From contig JAFTGB010000066.1 in NCBI GenBank assembly GCA_017458125.1, positions 51,369 through 115,368 of the forward strand: a DNA stretch of 64,000 nucleotides, given 5' to 3'. The notes below the pieces were generated by a model. The model saw only the letters and a list, made by a program, of their open reading frames with translations, had not been told where the DNA came from and searched no databases. Made by a program: the position numbers and the translations under genes. Of the stretch, positions 51,254 through 61,349 are shown piece after piece; the stretch's first letter is position 1, and every line of letters begins with the position of its first letter. The DNA comes from Prevotella sp. GTDB lineage: Bacteria > Bacteroidota > Bacteroidia > Bacteroidales > Bacteroidaceae.

Positions 51254-51649
51254 ATGACAGATCCTATAGCAGATTATCTGACCAGACTCAGAAACGCCAT
51301 TATGGCCAACCACCGTGTGGTTGAGGTTCCTGCGTCTAACTTGAAGAAGGAGATTACCAAGATCCTCTTCGAGAAGGGTTACATCCTGAACTACAAGTTC
51401 ATCGAGGATGGCCCTCAGGGCACTATCAAGGTGGCTTTGAAGTATGACCCGGCCACCAAGGCTAATGCCATCAAGTGCCTGAAGCGTGTGTCCACACCCG
51501 GTCTCCGTAAGTACACCGGTTACAAGGACATGCCGAGAGTTATTAACGGACTGGGTATTGCCATCTTATCCACGTCACAAGGTGTAATGACAGACAAGGA
51601 GGCTTCACAGCTGAAAATCGGCGGTGAGGTGCTTTGCTACGTTTATTAA
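51254..51649 (+). CDS. rpsH: Ribosomal protein S8
   Basis: 131 residues: TDPIADYLTRLRNAIMANH and the C-terminal ILSTSQGVMTDKEA. A key 16S rRNA binder. The 63-base gap before it holds TTTATTTAATATTGTC and no gene. Confidence 0.95.
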   Translation: MTDPIADYLTRLRNAIMANHRVVEVPASNLKKEITKILFEKGYILNYKFIEDGPQGTIKVALKYDPATKANAIKCLKRVSTPGLRKYTGYKDMPRVINGLGIAILSTSQGVMTDKEASQLKIGGEVLCYVY

Positions 51650-51664
51650 TTGGAGGACCTGATT

Positions 51665-52234
51665 ATGTCAAGAATAGGAAAATTGCCAATTAGTATCCCT
51701 GCCGGCGTTACTGTTGCCCAGGGACAGGATGGTGTCGTTACCGTAAAGGGTCCGAAGGGTGAGCTTTCGCAGAAGGTTGATCCCAGCATCAAGATGAAGG
51801 TTGAGGACGGTCACATCACTTTCGAGATAGATGAGAACAGTCCTGTAAATATCAAGCAGAAGCAGGCTTTCCATGGCCTTTACCGCGCACTCATCAACAA
51901 CATGGTTGTCGGTGTGAGTGAAGGTTACAAGAAGGAAATGGAACTTGTTGGTGTTGGTTACCGTGTGTCGAACCAGGGAAACCTCATTGAGTTCTCGCTC
52001 GGATATACACACCCCATCTTTATCCAGTTGCCCAAGGAGGTTAAGGTGGAGACCAAGATGGAGCGTAACCAGAACCCCCAGATTATTCTGGAGTCTGCCG
52101 ACAAGCAGTTGCTCGGTATGATATGTGCCAAGATTCGTTCTTTCCGTATGCCGGAGCCTTATAAAGGTAAGGGTATCTTGTTCAAGGGCGAGGTTATCCG
52201 TCGTAAGTCGGGTAAGTCAGCCTCGGCTAAGTAA
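51665..52234 (+). CDS. rplF: Ribosomal protein L6
   Basis: 189 residues from ATG 51665 (MSRIGKLPISIP). A TTG at 51650 is in frame but the family start is MSRIG. Signature PEPYKGKGI in the C-terminal domain. Confidence 0.95.
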   Translation: MSRIGKLPISIPAGVTVAQGQDGVVTVKGPKGELSQKVDPSIKMKVEDGHITFEIDENSPVNIKQKQAFHGLYRALINNMVVGVSEGYKKEMELVGVGYRVSNQGNLIEFSLGYTHPIFIQLPKEVKVETKMERNQNPQIILESADKQLLGMICAKIRSFRMPEPYKGKGILFKGEVIRRKSGKSASAK

Positions 52235-52270
52235 TTACGAATTAGGAATTAAGCATTAAGAATTCAAGAT
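52231..52270 (+). repeat. 7-bp iterated spacer before rplR
   Basis: ACGAATT, AGGAATT, AAGCATT, AAGAATT: seven-base units with drift, ending at the rplR start. Confidence 0.7.
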
Positions 52271-52271
52271 T

Positions 52272-52616
52272 ATGACAACGAAGAAAGTAGAAAGACGAAT
52301 CAAGATTAAATATAGAATTCGTAAGAACGTTTTCGGTACTGCCGAACGTCCCCGTATGAGCGTGTTCCGCTCCAACAAGCAGATTTACGTTCAGGTAATC
52401 AATGATTTGGATGGTAAAACACTTGCATCTGCATCTTCCATCGGTCTGGAGGCCATGCCGAAGATTGAGCAGGCAGAGAAGGTAGGCGAGCTGGTGGCCA
52501 AGAAGGCTCAGGAGGCTGGTATCACCGCTGTCGTGTTCGACCGTAACGGCTATCTCTACCATGGTCGCGTGAAGTCACTGGCTGATGCAGCACGTAAGGG
52601 TGGACTTAAATTTTAA
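52272..52616 (+). CDS. rplR: Ribosomal protein L18
   Basis: 114 residues: [28 protein letters not shown] and [20 protein letters not shown]. 5S rRNA-binding. Confidence 0.95.
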   Translation: MTTKKVERRIKIKYRIRKNVFGTAERPRMSVFRSNKQIYVQVINDLDGKTLASASSIGLEAMPKIEQAEKVGELVAKKAQEAGITAVVFDRNGYLYHGRVKSLADAARKGGLKF

Positions 52617-52622
52617 TCGATT

Positions 52623-53135
52623 ATGGCAATGAACAAAGTTAAGATTAATAGCGACGTAGAGTTGAAAGACAGACTGGTTGCCATCAACCGTGTTACTAAG
52701 GTAACGAAGGGTGGTCGCACCTTTACATTCGCAGCTATCGTGGTTGTCGGTGACGGCAACGGCATCATTGGCTGGGGTCTTGGCAAGGCTGGTGAAGTCA
52801 CCGCTGCTATAGCCAAGGGTGTGGAGTCTGCAAAGAAGAACTTGGTGAAGGTTCCCGTCCTCAAGGGCACCATCCCTCATGAGATGGAAGCTCGCTTCGG
52901 CGGTGCCCAAGTGTTCCTCCGTCCGGCTGCTGCCGGTACCGGTCTTGTGGCTGGTGGTGCTATGCGTGCCGTGCTGGAGAGTGTTGGTGTGAAGGATGTC
53001 CTCGCCAAGTCTAAGGGTTCTTCCAACCCCCACAACCTGGTGAAGGCTACTATCGAGGCACTCAGTCAGATGCGTGATGCCTATACCGTTGCAGGTACTC
53101 GTGGCATTAGCATGAATAAAGTGTTTAACGGATAA
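52623..53135 (+). CDS. rpsE: Ribosomal protein S5
   Basis: 170 residues with [21 protein letters not shown] and [13 protein letters not shown]. Involved in decoding fidelity; the loop where spectinomycin resistance arises is intact by eye. Confidence 0.95.
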   Translation: MAMNKVKINSDVELKDRLVAINRVTKVTKGGRTFTFAAIVVVGDGNGIIGWGLGKAGEVTAAIAKGVESAKKNLVKVPVLKGTIPHEMEARFGGAQVFLRPAAAGTGLVAGGAMRAVLESVGVKDVLAKSKGSSNPHNLVKATIEALSQMRDAYTVAGTRGISMNKVFNG

Positions 53136-53152
53136 AGAGGAGGCTCAAGACT

Positions 53153-53329
53153 ATGGCAACAATAAAGATTAAGCAGATTAAGAGCAAGATTGGTTATCCC
53201 GTTGACCAGAAGCGCACGCTTCAGGCTCTGGGTCTTCGTAAGATTTCCCAGGTTGTAGAGAAAGAGGATACTCCTGTCATCCGCGGTATGATTCGCAAGG
53301 TGCATCACCTGGTGGAAGTTATCGATTAA
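53153..53329 (+). CDS. rpmD: Ribosomal protein L30
   Basis: 58 residues, [20 protein letters not shown], then [18 protein letters not shown] and VHHLVEVID: a complete L30. Short but in its canonical place between rpsE and rplO. Confidence 0.95.
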   Translation: MATIKIKQIKSKIGYPVDQKRTLQALGLRKISQVVEKEDTPVIRGMIRKVHHLVEVID

Positions 53330-53357
53330 TAAGTTACAATTTTAAAAAGATACGATT

Positions 53358-53804
53358 ATGAAACTACATACTTTAAAGCCTGCTGAGGGATCTACACACT
53401 CCCGTCGTAGAATAGGCCGCGGTCCGGGTTCGGGTCTCGGCGGTACGTCTACTCGTGGTCACAAGGGTGCCAAGGCTCGCTCTGGTTATAAGAAGAAGAT
53501 TGGTTTCGAAGGCGGTCAGATGCCGTTGCAGCGTCGTGTTCCGAAGTCTGGTTTCAAGAACATCAACCACAAGGAGTACTTCGCCGTGAATCTTTCTTCG
53601 CTTCAGAAGTTGGCTGAGGAGAAGAACCTCACCAAGATTGGCGTTGCCGAACTGGTGGCTGCTGGTCTTACCAACGGCAAGGAGCTTGTTAAGATTCTTG
53701 GCAATGGTGAGCTGAAAGCTAAGATTGATGTAGAGGCCAACGCCTTCTCAAAGACTGCCGAGGAAGCTATCAAGGCAGTAGGTGGTAACGCAACAATTAT
53801 CTAA
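53358..53804 (+). CDS. rplO: Ribosomal protein L15
   Basis: 148 residues: LKPAEGSTHSRRRIGRGPGSG, GGTSTRGHKGAKAR and FEGGQMPLQRRVPK. Late 50S assembly protein, nine bases before secY. Confidence 0.96.
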   Translation: MKLHTLKPAEGSTHSRRRIGRGPGSGLGGTSTRGHKGAKARSGYKKKIGFEGGQMPLQRRVPKSGFKNINHKEYFAVNLSSLQKLAEEKNLTKIGVAELVAAGLTNGKELVKILGNGELKAKIDVEANAFSKTAEEAIKAVGGNATII

Positions 53805-53812
53805 ACAAGACA

Positions 53813-55153
53813 ATGAAGAAGTTAATAGAGACACTGAAGAACATTTGGAAGATTGAGGACTTGCGCCAGCGCATCCTCATCACAATGCTGTTTGTAGCAA
53901 TCTACCGTTTCGGCTCGTTCGTCGTGCTGCCTGGTATCAATCCGGCTATGCTGGACAAACTGCAGTCGCAGACTGCCGGTGGCTTGATGTCACTGCTGGA
54001 CATGTTCTCAGGAGGTGCATTCTCCAACGCATCTATCTTTGCGCTTGGAATCATGCCTTACATCTCTGCTTCTATCGTTATGCAGCTCCTCGCTGTTGCT
54101 GTACCTTATTTCCAGAAGATGCAGCGTGAGGGTGAGAGCGGTCGCAAAAAGATTATGACTTACACTCGCTACCTGACGGTCGCTATCCTGATCTTCCAGG
54201 CTCCGAGTTATCTCATCAATCTGCGTATGCAGGCCGGTGCTGCCTTGGCATCGGGTATTAGCTGGAATGTGTTTATCATTCCTGCCACGATTATCCTTGC
54301 CGCAGGCAGTATGTTCATCCTCTGGCTCGGTGAGCGCATTACCGATAAGGGTATAGGAAATGGTATCTCACTGATCATTATGATTGGTATTATTGCCCGC
54401 CTCCCGCAGGCATTCATTCAGGAGGTTTCTTCTCGCTTCACTGCCATTACAGGTGGTGGACTGGTGATGTTCCTGGTCGAGATTATCATTCTCTATGCAG
54501 TTGTTTGTGCAGCCATTGTGCTCGTGCAGGGTGTCCGCAAGGTACCTGTGCAGTATGCTAAGCGTCTTGTAGGCGGTCAGCAGGTCGGTGGTGCTCGTCA
54601 GTATATTCCTCTGAAGCTGTTCGCAGCCAACGTGATGCCTATCATCTTTGCTCAGGCTCTGATGTTCATCCCTCTGGCTTTCGTACAGTATGCAGCTCCG
54701 GAGAATGCTAACTGGTTCGTACGTTCCATGCTTGATCATCACAGCTGGATGTATAACGTGATTTTTGCGTTCCTGATTATTGCATTCACCTACTTCTATA
54801 CCGCTATCACACTCAATCCCACGCAGATGGCAGAAGACATGAAACGCAATAATGGCTTCATCCCCGGCATTAAGCCCGGTAAGCCGACAGCCGACTTCAT
54901 CGACGATGTGATGTCTCGCATTACCTTCCCTGGTTCGCTGTTCATTGCATTCATTGCTATCATGCCGGCTTTTGCAAGCCTATTGAATGTGCAGGATGCC
55001 TTCTCCCAGTTCTTCGGTGGTACCTCGCTGCTGATTCTTGTGGGTGTCGTTCTCGACACGCTCCAGCAGATTGAGAGCCATTTGCTCATGCGCCACTATG
55101 ACGGTCTGCTTAATTCGGGTCGTATCCACGGACGTGGAATGAGCGCATACTAA
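53813..55153 (+). CDS. secY: Protein translocase subunit SecY
   Basis: 446 residues, ten membrane helices: the plug region GGLMSLLDMFSGGAFSNASIFALGIMPYISASI is easily seen, followed by GIGNGISLIIMIGI and the last helices after PTADFIDDVM. Forms the channel that secDF (11322) assists. The sixth gene from this end of the spc-type group, in its standard place. Confidence 0.96.
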   Translation: MKKLIETLKNIWKIEDLRQRILITMLFVAIYRFGSFVVLPGINPAMLDKLQSQTAGGLMSLLDMFSGGAFSNASIFALGIMPYISASIVMQLLAVAVPYFQKMQREGESGRKKIMTYTRYLTVAILIFQAPSYLINLRMQAGAALASGISWNVFIIPATIILAAGSMFILWLGERITDKGIGNGISLIIMIGIIARLPQAFIQEVSSRFTAITGGGLVMFLVEIIILYAVVCAAIVLVQGVRKVPVQYAKRLVGGQQVGGARQYIPLKLFAANVMPIIFAQALMFIPLAFVQYAAPENANWFVRSMLDHHSWMYNVIFAFLIIAFTYFYTAITLNPTQMAEDMKRNNGFIPGIKPGKPTADFIDDVMSRITFPGSLFIAFIAIMPAFASLLNVQDAFSQFFGGTSLLILVGVVLDTLQQIESHLLMRHYDGLLNSGRIHGRGMSAY

Positions 55154-55159
55154 GCCTGT

Positions 55160-55960
55160 ATGAAGATATTTCTGAAGACTGAAGACGAAATAGAGCTGAT
55201 GCGTCAGGCCAACCAGCTTGTTGGTAGGACTCTTGGCGAATTAGCGAAACATATTAAGCCTGGCGTAACGACCCTCCATTTGGATAAGATTGCCGACGAA
55301 TTTATCCGCGACAATGGAGCTGTTCCCACCTTCAAGGGTTTCCCCAATCCATATGGAGGGCCGTTCCCTGCCAGTATCTGCACTTCCGTTAACGACGTTG
55401 TCGTCCACGGAGTGCCCAACGACCAGACCGTCCTGCATGACGGTGACATCATTTCGGTTGACTGTGGTACTCTGCTGAATGGCTTTTGTGGCGACTCCTG
55501 CTACACGTTCTGTGTCGGTGAAGTCAGTGACGAAGTGAAGACGCTGCTTAGGGTTACCAAGGAGTCTCTTTACAGAGGTATTGAGAACGCGGTGGCCGGT
55601 CATCATCTTGGTGACATAAGCAGTGCGGTGCAGACTCATTGCGAAGCTCACGGCTATGGTATCGTACGCGAACTCACTGGTCATGGTATTGGCCATGAGA
55701 TGCATGAGGACCCGCAAGTTCCCAACTACGGCCGCCGTGGTAATGGAGTGATGTTGAAAGCCAGTATGTGTATAGCCATTGAACCTATGGTGACGATGGG
55801 TAAGCGTGATATCTGGCTCGACAAAGACCGTTGGACAATTCGTACGCGTGACGGCAAGCCTGCTGCTCATTTTGAGCATACGATTGCAGTACGCAAAGGC
55901 AAGGCTGAAATATTGTCTTCGTTTGACGAAGTAGAATTTATAGAAGGAAAGTTATATTAG
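55160..55960 (+). CDS. map: Methionine aminopeptidase, type I
   Basis: 266 residues with the metal ligands in [15 protein letters not shown]-like sequence, [17 protein letters not shown] and the final ALEPMV-equivalent AIEPMVTMG and FEHTIAV. Removes the initiator methionine. Seven bases after secY and two before infA. Confidence 0.95.
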   Translation: MKIFLKTEDEIELMRQANQLVGRTLGELAKHIKPGVTTLHLDKIADEFIRDNGAVPTFKGFPNPYGGPFPASICTSVNDVVVHGVPNDQTVLHDGDIISVDCGTLLNGFCGDSCYTFCVGEVSDEVKTLLRVTKESLYRGIENAVAGHHLGDISSAVQTHCEAHGYGIVRELTGHGIGHEMHEDPQVPNYGRRGNGVMLKASMCIAIEPMVTMGKRDIWLDKDRWTIRTRDGKPAAHFEHTIAVRKGKAEILSSFDEVEFIEGKLY

Positions 55961-55961
55961 A

Positions 55962-56180
55962 ATGGCAAAACAAGGAGCTATCGAACAGGACGGGACTATC
56001 GTTGAGGCATTGTCCAATGCAATGTTCCGTGTGGAGTTGGAGAACGGTGTGCCTATTATAGCACACATTTCTGGTAAGATGCGTATGCATTACATCAAGA
56101 TACTACCTGGAGACAAGGTGAAAGTGGAGATGAGTCCCTATGACCTGACTAAGGGCAGAATAGTGTTCAGATACAAATAA
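55962..56180 (+). CDS. infA: Translation initiation factor IF-1
   Basis: 72 residues, [22 protein letters not shown], an OB-fold with [19 protein letters not shown]. Blocks the A-site during initiation. Confidence 0.96.
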   Translation: MAKQGAIEQDGTIVEALSNAMFRVELENGVPIIAHISGKMRMHYIKILPGDKVKVEMSPYDLTKGRIVFRYK

Positions 56181-56201
56181 CATTAAGGAGACTAAATAAA
56201 A

Positions 56202-56318
56202 ATGAAGACAAGAGCATCATTGAAGAAGCGTACCCCCGATTGTAAGATAGTACGTCGTAAGGGCCGTTTGTTCGTTATCAACAAGAAGAACCCCAAGTAC
56301 AAAATGCGTCAGGGTTGA
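56202..56318 (+). CDS. rpmJ: Ribosomal protein L36
   Basis: 38 residues, [20 protein letters not shown] and then [12 protein letters not shown]. It has one Cys only, so it is the zinc-free form. Canonical place before rpsM. Confidence 0.93.
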   Translation: MKTRASLKKRTPDCKIVRRKGRLFVINKKNPKYKMRQG

Positions 56319-56347
56319 TTAAATTGTTAAATAAGCATAATGAGGGT

Positions 56348-56377
56348 GCAGAATCTCGGTAATTCTGCGTAACTTTG
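56348..56377 (+). promoter_or_regulatory. Internal promoter with operator-like palindrome before rpsM
   Basis: TAACTTTG at 56370-56377 is a -7 box. Directly upstream GCAGAAT (56348-56354) pairs with ATTCTGC (56362-56368). The palindrome covers the spacer region, so a bound protein would block the promoter. Confidence 0.55.
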
Positions 56378-56430
56378 CATGCTTTTTAGCGAAATTCGAA
56401 TTTTAACATTATTATTTTTTATTTTAACAA

Positions 56431-56811
56431 ATGGCAATAAGAATTGTTGGAGTAGATTTGCCCCAGGAGAAGCGTGGCGAAATCGCATTGACCTATATCT
56501 ATGGTATTGGTCGAAGTAGTTCAGCAAAGATTTTGGACAAGGCCGGCGTGAGCCGCGACCTGAAAGTCAGTGAATGGAGTGACGACCAGGCAGCCAAGAT
56601 CCGTGAAATCATCGGTGCTGAATTCAAAGTTGAAGGTGATCTCCGCAGTGAGATCCAGTTGAATATCAAGCGACTGATGGATATTGGTTGCTATCGTGGA
56701 GTCCGTCATCGTAATGGTCTTCCCGTTCGTGGTCAGAGCACCAAGAACAATGCTCGTACCCGTAAGGGAAAGAAGAAGACTGTTGCTAACAAGAAGAAGG
56801 CCACGAAGTAA
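56431..56811 (+). CDS. rpsM: Ribosomal protein S13
   Basis: 126 residues: [21 protein letters not shown] and [22 protein letters not shown], with a Lys-rich tail. It bridges subunits in the 30S head. Confidence 0.96.
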   Translation: MAIRIVGVDLPQEKRGEIALTYIYGIGRSSSAKILDKAGVSRDLKVSEWSDDQAAKIREIIGAEFKVEGDLRSEIQLNIKRLMDIGCYRGVRHRNGLPVRGQSTKNNARTRKGKKKTVANKKKATK

Positions 56812-56850
56812 AATTTAAAGTTTAACGTTTAAAGTTTAAAGTTTAAAGAT
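56812..56850 (+). repeat. 7-bp iterated spacer before rpsK
   Basis: TTTAAAG/TTTAACG repeated five times with a strict 7-base period. Confidence 0.8.
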
Positions 56851-56851
56851 T

Positions 56852-57241
56852 ATGGCAAAGAAAACAGTCACTTCAAAGAAACGTAACGTGAAGGTTGCCG
56901 CTATCGGTCAGTTGCACGTTCATAGTTCATTCAATAACATCATTGTTTCCTTAGCAAACGACGAGGGTCAGATTATTTCTTGGTCTTCTGCCGGTAAGAT
57001 GGGCTTCCGTGGTTCCAAGAAGAACACACCGTATGCTGCCCAGATGGCTGCTGAGGATTGCGCCAAGGTTGCTTTCGACCTGGGTCTGCGCAAGGTGAAG
57101 GCCTATGTGAAAGGTCCTGGTAACGGACGCGAGTCTGCTATCCGTGCTTGCCACGGTGCCGGCATCGAGGTTATCGAGATTATTGACGTTACGCCGCTGC
57201 CTCACAACGGTTGCCGTCCTCCGAAGCGCCGTCGTGTATAA
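56852..57241 (+). CDS. rpsK: Ribosomal protein S11
   Basis: 129 residues: [25 protein letters not shown] and the end [15 protein letters not shown]. 30S platform protein. The Lys-rich N-terminus is usual for the phylum. Confidence 0.96.
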   Translation: MAKKTVTSKKRNVKVAAIGQLHVHSSFNNIIVSLANDEGQIISWSSAGKMGFRGSKKNTPYAAQMAAEDCAKVAFDLGLRKVKAYVKGPGNGRESAIRACHGAGIEVIEIIDVTPLPHNGCRPPKRRRV

Positions 57242-57354
57242 AGAGAAATTAGAAATTAAAAATTAAAGATTAAACATTAAGATGGTAAAATGCTAAGATG
57301 TGAGCATACTTCCTTAGAGTAGTGTGACAATCATCTTTCATCTTTCATCTTTCA
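57242..57354 (+). repeat. Two 7-bp iterated blocks in the rpsK-rpsD gap
   Basis: 57246-57281 holds ATTAGAA/ATTAAAA/ATTAAAG/ATTAAAC units; 57331-57354 holds CATCTTT three times. Between them GATGGTAAAATGCTAAGATG shows no gene. The two blocks use different words. Confidence 0.75.
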
Positions 57355-57366
57355 TATCCCAAAGTT

Positions 57367-57975
57367 ATGGCAAGATATATTGGACCGAAATCAAAAATTG
57401 CCCGCCGATTTGGAGAAGCCATCTTCGGCCCGGACAAAGTTTTGTCCCGCAGGAACTTCCCTCCGGGACAGCATGGCAACAACCGTCGCCGTAAGCAGTC
57501 GGAGTACGCTGTCATGCTGGCAGAGAAGCAAAAGGCAAAGTACACCTATGGTGTGCTTGAGCGCCAGTTCCGTAACCTGTTTGAGAAGGCCGCCAAGGCA
57601 GAGGGCATCACCGGTGAGGTGCTGCTGCAGCTCTTGGAGAGTCGTCTCGACAACGTAGTGTTCCGTCTTGGAATTGCTCCTACCCGTGCAGCAGCCCGTC
57701 AGCTTGTCGGCCACAAGCATATTACCGTTGATGGTAAGGTGGTCAACATTCCTTCTTTCCAGGTTAAGCCTGGTATGATTGTTGCTGTTCGTGAGAAGTC
57801 AAAGTCGCTCGAAGTCATAGAGGCTGCTCTTGCTGGTTTCAACCACAGCAAGTACCCCTGGATTGAGTGGGATGAGGCTCAGAAAGGTGGCAAGTTCCTG
57901 CACATGCCTGAACGCGCTGACATTCCTGAGAACATTAAGGAACAGTCTATCGTTGAGTTGTACTCTAAGAACTAA
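57367..57975 (+). CDS. rpsD: Ribosomal protein S4
   Basis: 202 residues: [36 protein letters not shown] and the S4 domain [30 protein letters not shown]. It starts 16S folding and in other phyla represses this operon. Confidence 0.96.
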   Translation: MARYIGPKSKIARRFGEAIFGPDKVLSRRNFPPGQHGNNRRRKQSEYAVMLAEKQKAKYTYGVLERQFRNLFEKAAKAEGITGEVLLQLLESRLDNVVFRLGIAPTRAAARQLVGHKHITVDGKVVNIPSFQVKPGMIVAVREKSKSLEVIEAALAGFNHSKYPWIEWDEAQKGGKFLHMPERADIPENIKEQSIVELYSKN

Positions 57976-57989
57976 AATCATTTAAATTA

Positions 57990-58982
57990 ATGGCGATATT
58001 AGCATTTCAAAAACCTGACAAAGTTGTAATGTTGGAGGCAACGAACAAGTTCGGCAAGTTCGAATTTCGTCCGTTAGAGCCCGGTTTCGGTGTTACCATC
58101 GGTAATGCCCTGCGCCGCATTCTTCTTTCATCACTTGAGGGTTATGCCATCAACACCATCCGTATTGCTGGTGTTGAGCACGAGTTCTCATCAGTACCCG
58201 GTGTCAAGGAAGACGTAACCAACATGATCTTGAACCTGAAACAAGTCCGGTTCAAGCAAGTAGTGGAAGAATTCGAGAACGAGAAAGTCTCAATCACCGT
58301 TGAGAATTCTACCGAGTTTAAAGCTGGTGACATAGGCAAGTATCTGACTGGATTTGAAGTGTTAAATCCCGATTTGGTGATTTGTCATTTAGATTCCAAA
58401 GCTTCGATGCAGATTGACCTGACTATTAACAAGGGCCGTGGTTACGTTCCCGCCGATGAGAATCGCGAGTTCTGTACCGATGTCAATGTGATAGCCATCG
58501 ATTCAATCTACACCCCCATCCGTAACGTCAAGTACAGTGTCGAGCCTTATCGTGTCGAGCAGAAGACCGACTACGACAAGCTTGTGCTGGAAGTGACTAC
58601 GGACGGTTCCATACACCCGAAGGACGCCCTGAAGGAAGCTGCCAAGATCCTCATCTATCACTTCATGCTCTTCTCCGACGAGAAGATTACATTGGAGAAT
58701 ACTGAGGCAGAGAGCAACCAGGAGTTTGACGAGGAAATCCTCCACATGCGTCAGCTGCTCAAGACCAAGTTGGTGGACATGAACCTCTCGGTTCGTGCTC
58801 TCAACTGTCTGAAGGCTGCCGACGTCGAGACCCTTGGCGACTTGGTTCAGTACAACAAGACTGACCTCCTTAAGTTCCGTAACTTCGGTAAGAAATCGCT
58901 CACTGAGCTTGATGATTTGCTCGAGAGTCTGAATCTGTCGTTTGGAACCGACATCACAAAATACAAACTTGATAAAGAGTAA
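57990..58982 (+). CDS. rpoA: RNA polymerase alpha subunit
   Basis: 330 residues. N-terminal dimer domain with [29 protein letters not shown]-terminal domain with [20 protein letters not shown] and [16 protein letters not shown]. The C-terminal domain residues that bind UP-elements are in place. Confidence 0.97.
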   Translation: MAILAFQKPDKVVMLEATNKFGKFEFRPLEPGFGVTIGNALRRILLSSLEGYAINTIRIAGVEHEFSSVPGVKEDVTNMILNLKQVRFKQVVEEFENEKVSITVENSTEFKAGDIGKYLTGFEVLNPDLVICHLDSKASMQIDLTINKGRGYVPADENREFCTDVNVIAIDSIYTPIRNVKYSVEPYRVEQKTDYDKLVLEVTTDGSIHPKDALKEAAKILIYHFMLFSDEKITLENTEAESNQEFDEEILHMRQLLKTKLVDMNLSVRALNCLKAADVETLGDLVQYNKTDLLKFRNFGKKSLTELDDLLESLNLSFGTDITKYKLDKE

Positions 58983-58991
58983 AAAAGTAAA

Positions 58992-59489
58992 ATGAGACAC
59001 GGAAAGAAATTCAATCATCTGGGCCGTACTGCTGATCACCGCCGCGCCATGCTTGCCAACATGGCCATCTCGCTGATCATGCACAAAAGAATCACTACGA
59101 CCCTCGCCAAGGCAAAGGCACTCAAGAAATATGTGGAGCCCCTGATTACTCGCTCCAAGGACGACAGTACCAACTCGCGTCGTGTTGTTTTCAGCTACCT
59201 TCAGAACAAAGAGGCGCTCAAGGAGCTCTTTGGTCCTGTTGCTCAAAAGGTCGGCGACCGTCCCGGCGGCTATACCCGCGTCATCCGGCTTGGCTTCCGT
59301 CAGGGCGATGCTGCCGAGGTTGCTTTCATCGAGCTGGTAGACTTCGACGAGAACATGCTCAAGACTCCTAAGGCCGAGAAGAAGACTCGCCGTTCGCGCA
59401 AGTCAGCACCCAAGGCTGAGGTTCCCGCTGAGGCACCTGCTGAGGCTCCCGCCGAGGCTCCTGCCGCTGAGGAGGCAAAAGCTGAATAA
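58992..59489 (+). CDS. rplQ: Ribosomal protein L17 with acidic tail
   Basis: 165 residues. The L17 core ([39 protein letters not shown]) ends near 130. The rest is a Lys-rich then Ala/Pro/Glu tail with PAEA repeated, a common Bacteroidota feature. Last gene of the ribosomal run. Confidence 0.95.
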   Translation: MRHGKKFNHLGRTADHRRAMLANMAISLIMHKRITTTLAKAKALKKYVEPLITRSKDDSTNSRRVVFSYLQNKEALKELFGPVAQKVGDRPGGYTRVIRLGFRQGDAAEVAFIELVDFDENMLKTPKAEKKTRRSRKSAPKAEVPAEAPAEAPAEAPAAEEAKAE

Positions 59490-59504
59490 TAAGCAATCCT
59501 ATAT

Positions 59505-59543
59505 GAAAGCGTTCTGTGTTATCCTAATGCAGGACGCTTTTTC
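59505..59543 (+). terminator. Terminator of the ribosomal operon
   Basis: GAAAGCGTTCTG pairs with CAGGACGCTTTTTC (one mismatch), with U-run TTTTTC and flanking ATAT pairs. Confidence 0.88.
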
Positions 59544-59554
59544 ATATATTTACC

Positions 59555-60304
59555 ATGTCTTTTTATAACCGATTACGAACACCCGAGACAACCATGCAGA
59601 TTATCAATTTTGCTGAGCAGAACAGCATTATCAACCATTATATGGCCGAGCTGCGCGACAAGAGCTATCAGAAGAACCGCCTGACGTTCCGTCATAACGT
59701 GGAGCGCATTGGCGAGATGATGGCTTACGAACTGTCAAAGACATTGGAGTATAAGCCCAAGACAGTCAAGACCCCTCTGGGAACCCTTGAGATTCCCCTG
59801 ACCAGACAGGAGGACATGGTCATAGCCACCGTCCTGCGTGCCGGTCTGCCTTTCCATCAGGGCTTTCTGAATGTCTTCGACCAGGCCGACAACGCTTTTG
59901 TCTCCGCTTTCCGCATGTACCTGAACCGTGAACATACTGAGGTTGGTGTCCATGCCGAGTATATTGCCACGCCCAGCGTGAAGGGTAAGACGTTGCTCAT
60001 TGTTGACCCCATGCTGGCCACGGGAGGCAGTCTGGCCGCTGCCATCGAGGCACTGCTTGAGGCTGGCAAGCCCAAGAAGATACACGTGTGTTGCGTCATT
60101 GCCGCCCCCGAAGGCATTGAGGTCGTCCGGGAGTGTCTGCCTGACGACAGCACCCTTTGGTGCGCCTCCATCGACCAGGGCATGAACGAGCAGAAGTACA
60201 TTGTGCCCGGCTTTGGCGACTGTGGCGACCTCTGTTTTGGCGAGAAGCTGCAGAGCTTCCGCAAGATAGCCGACAAAGACGTAAAGAAAAAAGGTCTCCT
60301 GTAG
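59555..60304 (+). CDS. upp: Uracil phosphoribosyltransferase
   Basis: 249 residues. The PRPP-binding loop is IVDPMLATGGSLAAAI (T156-G-G-S) and the uracil-binding end is GFGDCGDLCFGEK. It makes UMP from uracil and PRPP. It starts 12 bases after the rplQ terminator and its own terminator overlaps the stop codon. Confidence 0.9.
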   Translation: MSFYNRLRTPETTMQIINFAEQNSIINHYMAELRDKSYQKNRLTFRHNVERIGEMMAYELSKTLEYKPKTVKTPLGTLEIPLTRQEDMVIATVLRAGLPFHQGFLNVFDQADNAFVSAFRMYLNREHTEVGVHAEYIATPSVKGKTLLIVDPMLATGGSLAAAIEALLEAGKPKKIHVCCVIAAPEGIEVVRECLPDDSTLWCASIDQGMNEQKYIVPGFGDCGDLCFGEKLQSFRKIADKDVKKKGLL

Positions 60305-60320
60305 TGGGAGACCTTTTTCT
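60287..60320 (+). terminator. Terminator of upp, overlapping its stop codon
   Basis: AAAAAAGGTCTCC pairs with GGAGACCTTTTT, U-run TTTTTCTTTT. On the minus strand the T-rich CTTTTTTC follows the stem, so it may also end korA-korB. Confidence 0.85.
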
Positions 60321-60338
60321 TTTATGCTTGTCACCTTG

Positions 60339-61343
60339 TTATTTCACTTCCCAGGTGTCGTTGGTTTCCAGCAGTTCAGCGAAGTTGTGATACTTCTTCT
60401 GTGCTGATACCTCTGCCAGCTGGGCGTACACGGCGTCGTCGTAGGTGGGCGCCTCCACGTCGCGGATGACGCCGAGCGCTATGGGGAATCCGTCGCCGTT
60501 GCCCATCAGGGCCAGCTTCAGCTGCAGCGTGTTGTCCTCGCAGTGGGCGTCGTGCACCAGCACGTCGTCCAGCGTGTAGCCGTCCTTGCCTATCTCCACC
60601 ACTTTCAGACCGAAGCCCTGCTGCACCAGTCCGTATTCGTTGTTCTCGCCGAAGACGAGCTTCTCGCCGTGGCGCACGTAGATGGCGTTCTTCTTGCGGC
60701 CTTCGTTGTTGTAGACGGCCTCGTGGCAACCGTCGTTGAAGATGACGCAGTTCTGCAGCACCTCCGTCACCGATGCGCCTTTATGCTCGTAGGCAGCCTT
60801 CAGCACTTCGACGGTGCCTTTGGCGTCGGTGGCCACGCAGCGTGCGAAGAAGTGCCCGCGGGCGCCGAAGCACAGCTCAGCGGGGCGGAACGGATCCTCC
60901 ACCGTGCCGTAAGGGCTCGATTTCGACACAAATCCGCGCGGCGACGTGGGCGAATACTGTCCCTTTGTCAGTCCGTAGATGCGGTTGTTCAGCAGTATCA
61001 TGTTCAGGTTGATGTTCCTGCGGTTGGCGTGGATAAAGTGGTTGCCGCCGATGGCCAGTCCGTCGCCGTCGCCCGACACTTGCCATACCGTCAGTTCCGG
61101 GTTGGCCACCTTGGCACCGGTGGCTATGGCTGCGGCACGTCCGTGTATGGTATTCATGCCGTATGTGGCCATATAGTGGGGCAGTCGGCTTGAGCAGCCG
61201 ATACCCGAGATGACTGCAATGTTCTTTGGTGCCACGCCTATCTCGGCCATGGCTTTGTGCAGCGATGCCAGGAAGAAGTGGTCGCCACATCCCGGGCACC
61301 AGCGCGGCTGTCCTTTCTTATAATCTTGTGCTGTGTAACTCAT
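60339..61343 (-). CDS. korB: 2-oxoacid:ferredoxin oxidoreductase, beta subunit
   Basis: 334 residues. RWCPGCGDHFFLASL at the start, the thiamine-diphosphate motif SGDGDGLAIGGNHFIHA...NNRIYGLTKGQYSPTS. With the alpha/gamma subunit it converts 2-oxoglutarate (or a related 2-oxoacid) and CoA to an acyl-CoA, CO2 and reduced ferredoxin, and can run in reverse. Substrate preference is inferred from family resemblance to KorB. Follows korA by six bases. Confidence 0.9.
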   Translation of the reverse strand: MSYTAQDYKKGQPRWCPGCGDHFFLASLHKAMAEIGVAPKNIAVISGIGCSSRLPHYMATYGMNTIHGRAAAIATGAKVANPELTVWQVSGDGDGLAIGGNHFIHANRRNINLNMILLNNRIYGLTKGQYSPTSPRGFVSKSSPYGTVEDPFRPAELCFGARGHFFARCVATDAKGTVEVLKAAYEHKGASVTEVLQNCVIFNDGCHEAVYNNEGRKKNAIYVRHGEKLVFGENNEYGLVQQGFGLKVVEIGKDGYTLDDVLVHDAHCEDNTLQLKLALMGNGDGFPIALGVIRDVEAPTYDDAVYAQLAEVSAQKKYHNFAELLETNDTWEVK

Positions 61344-61349
61344 AGCTTT

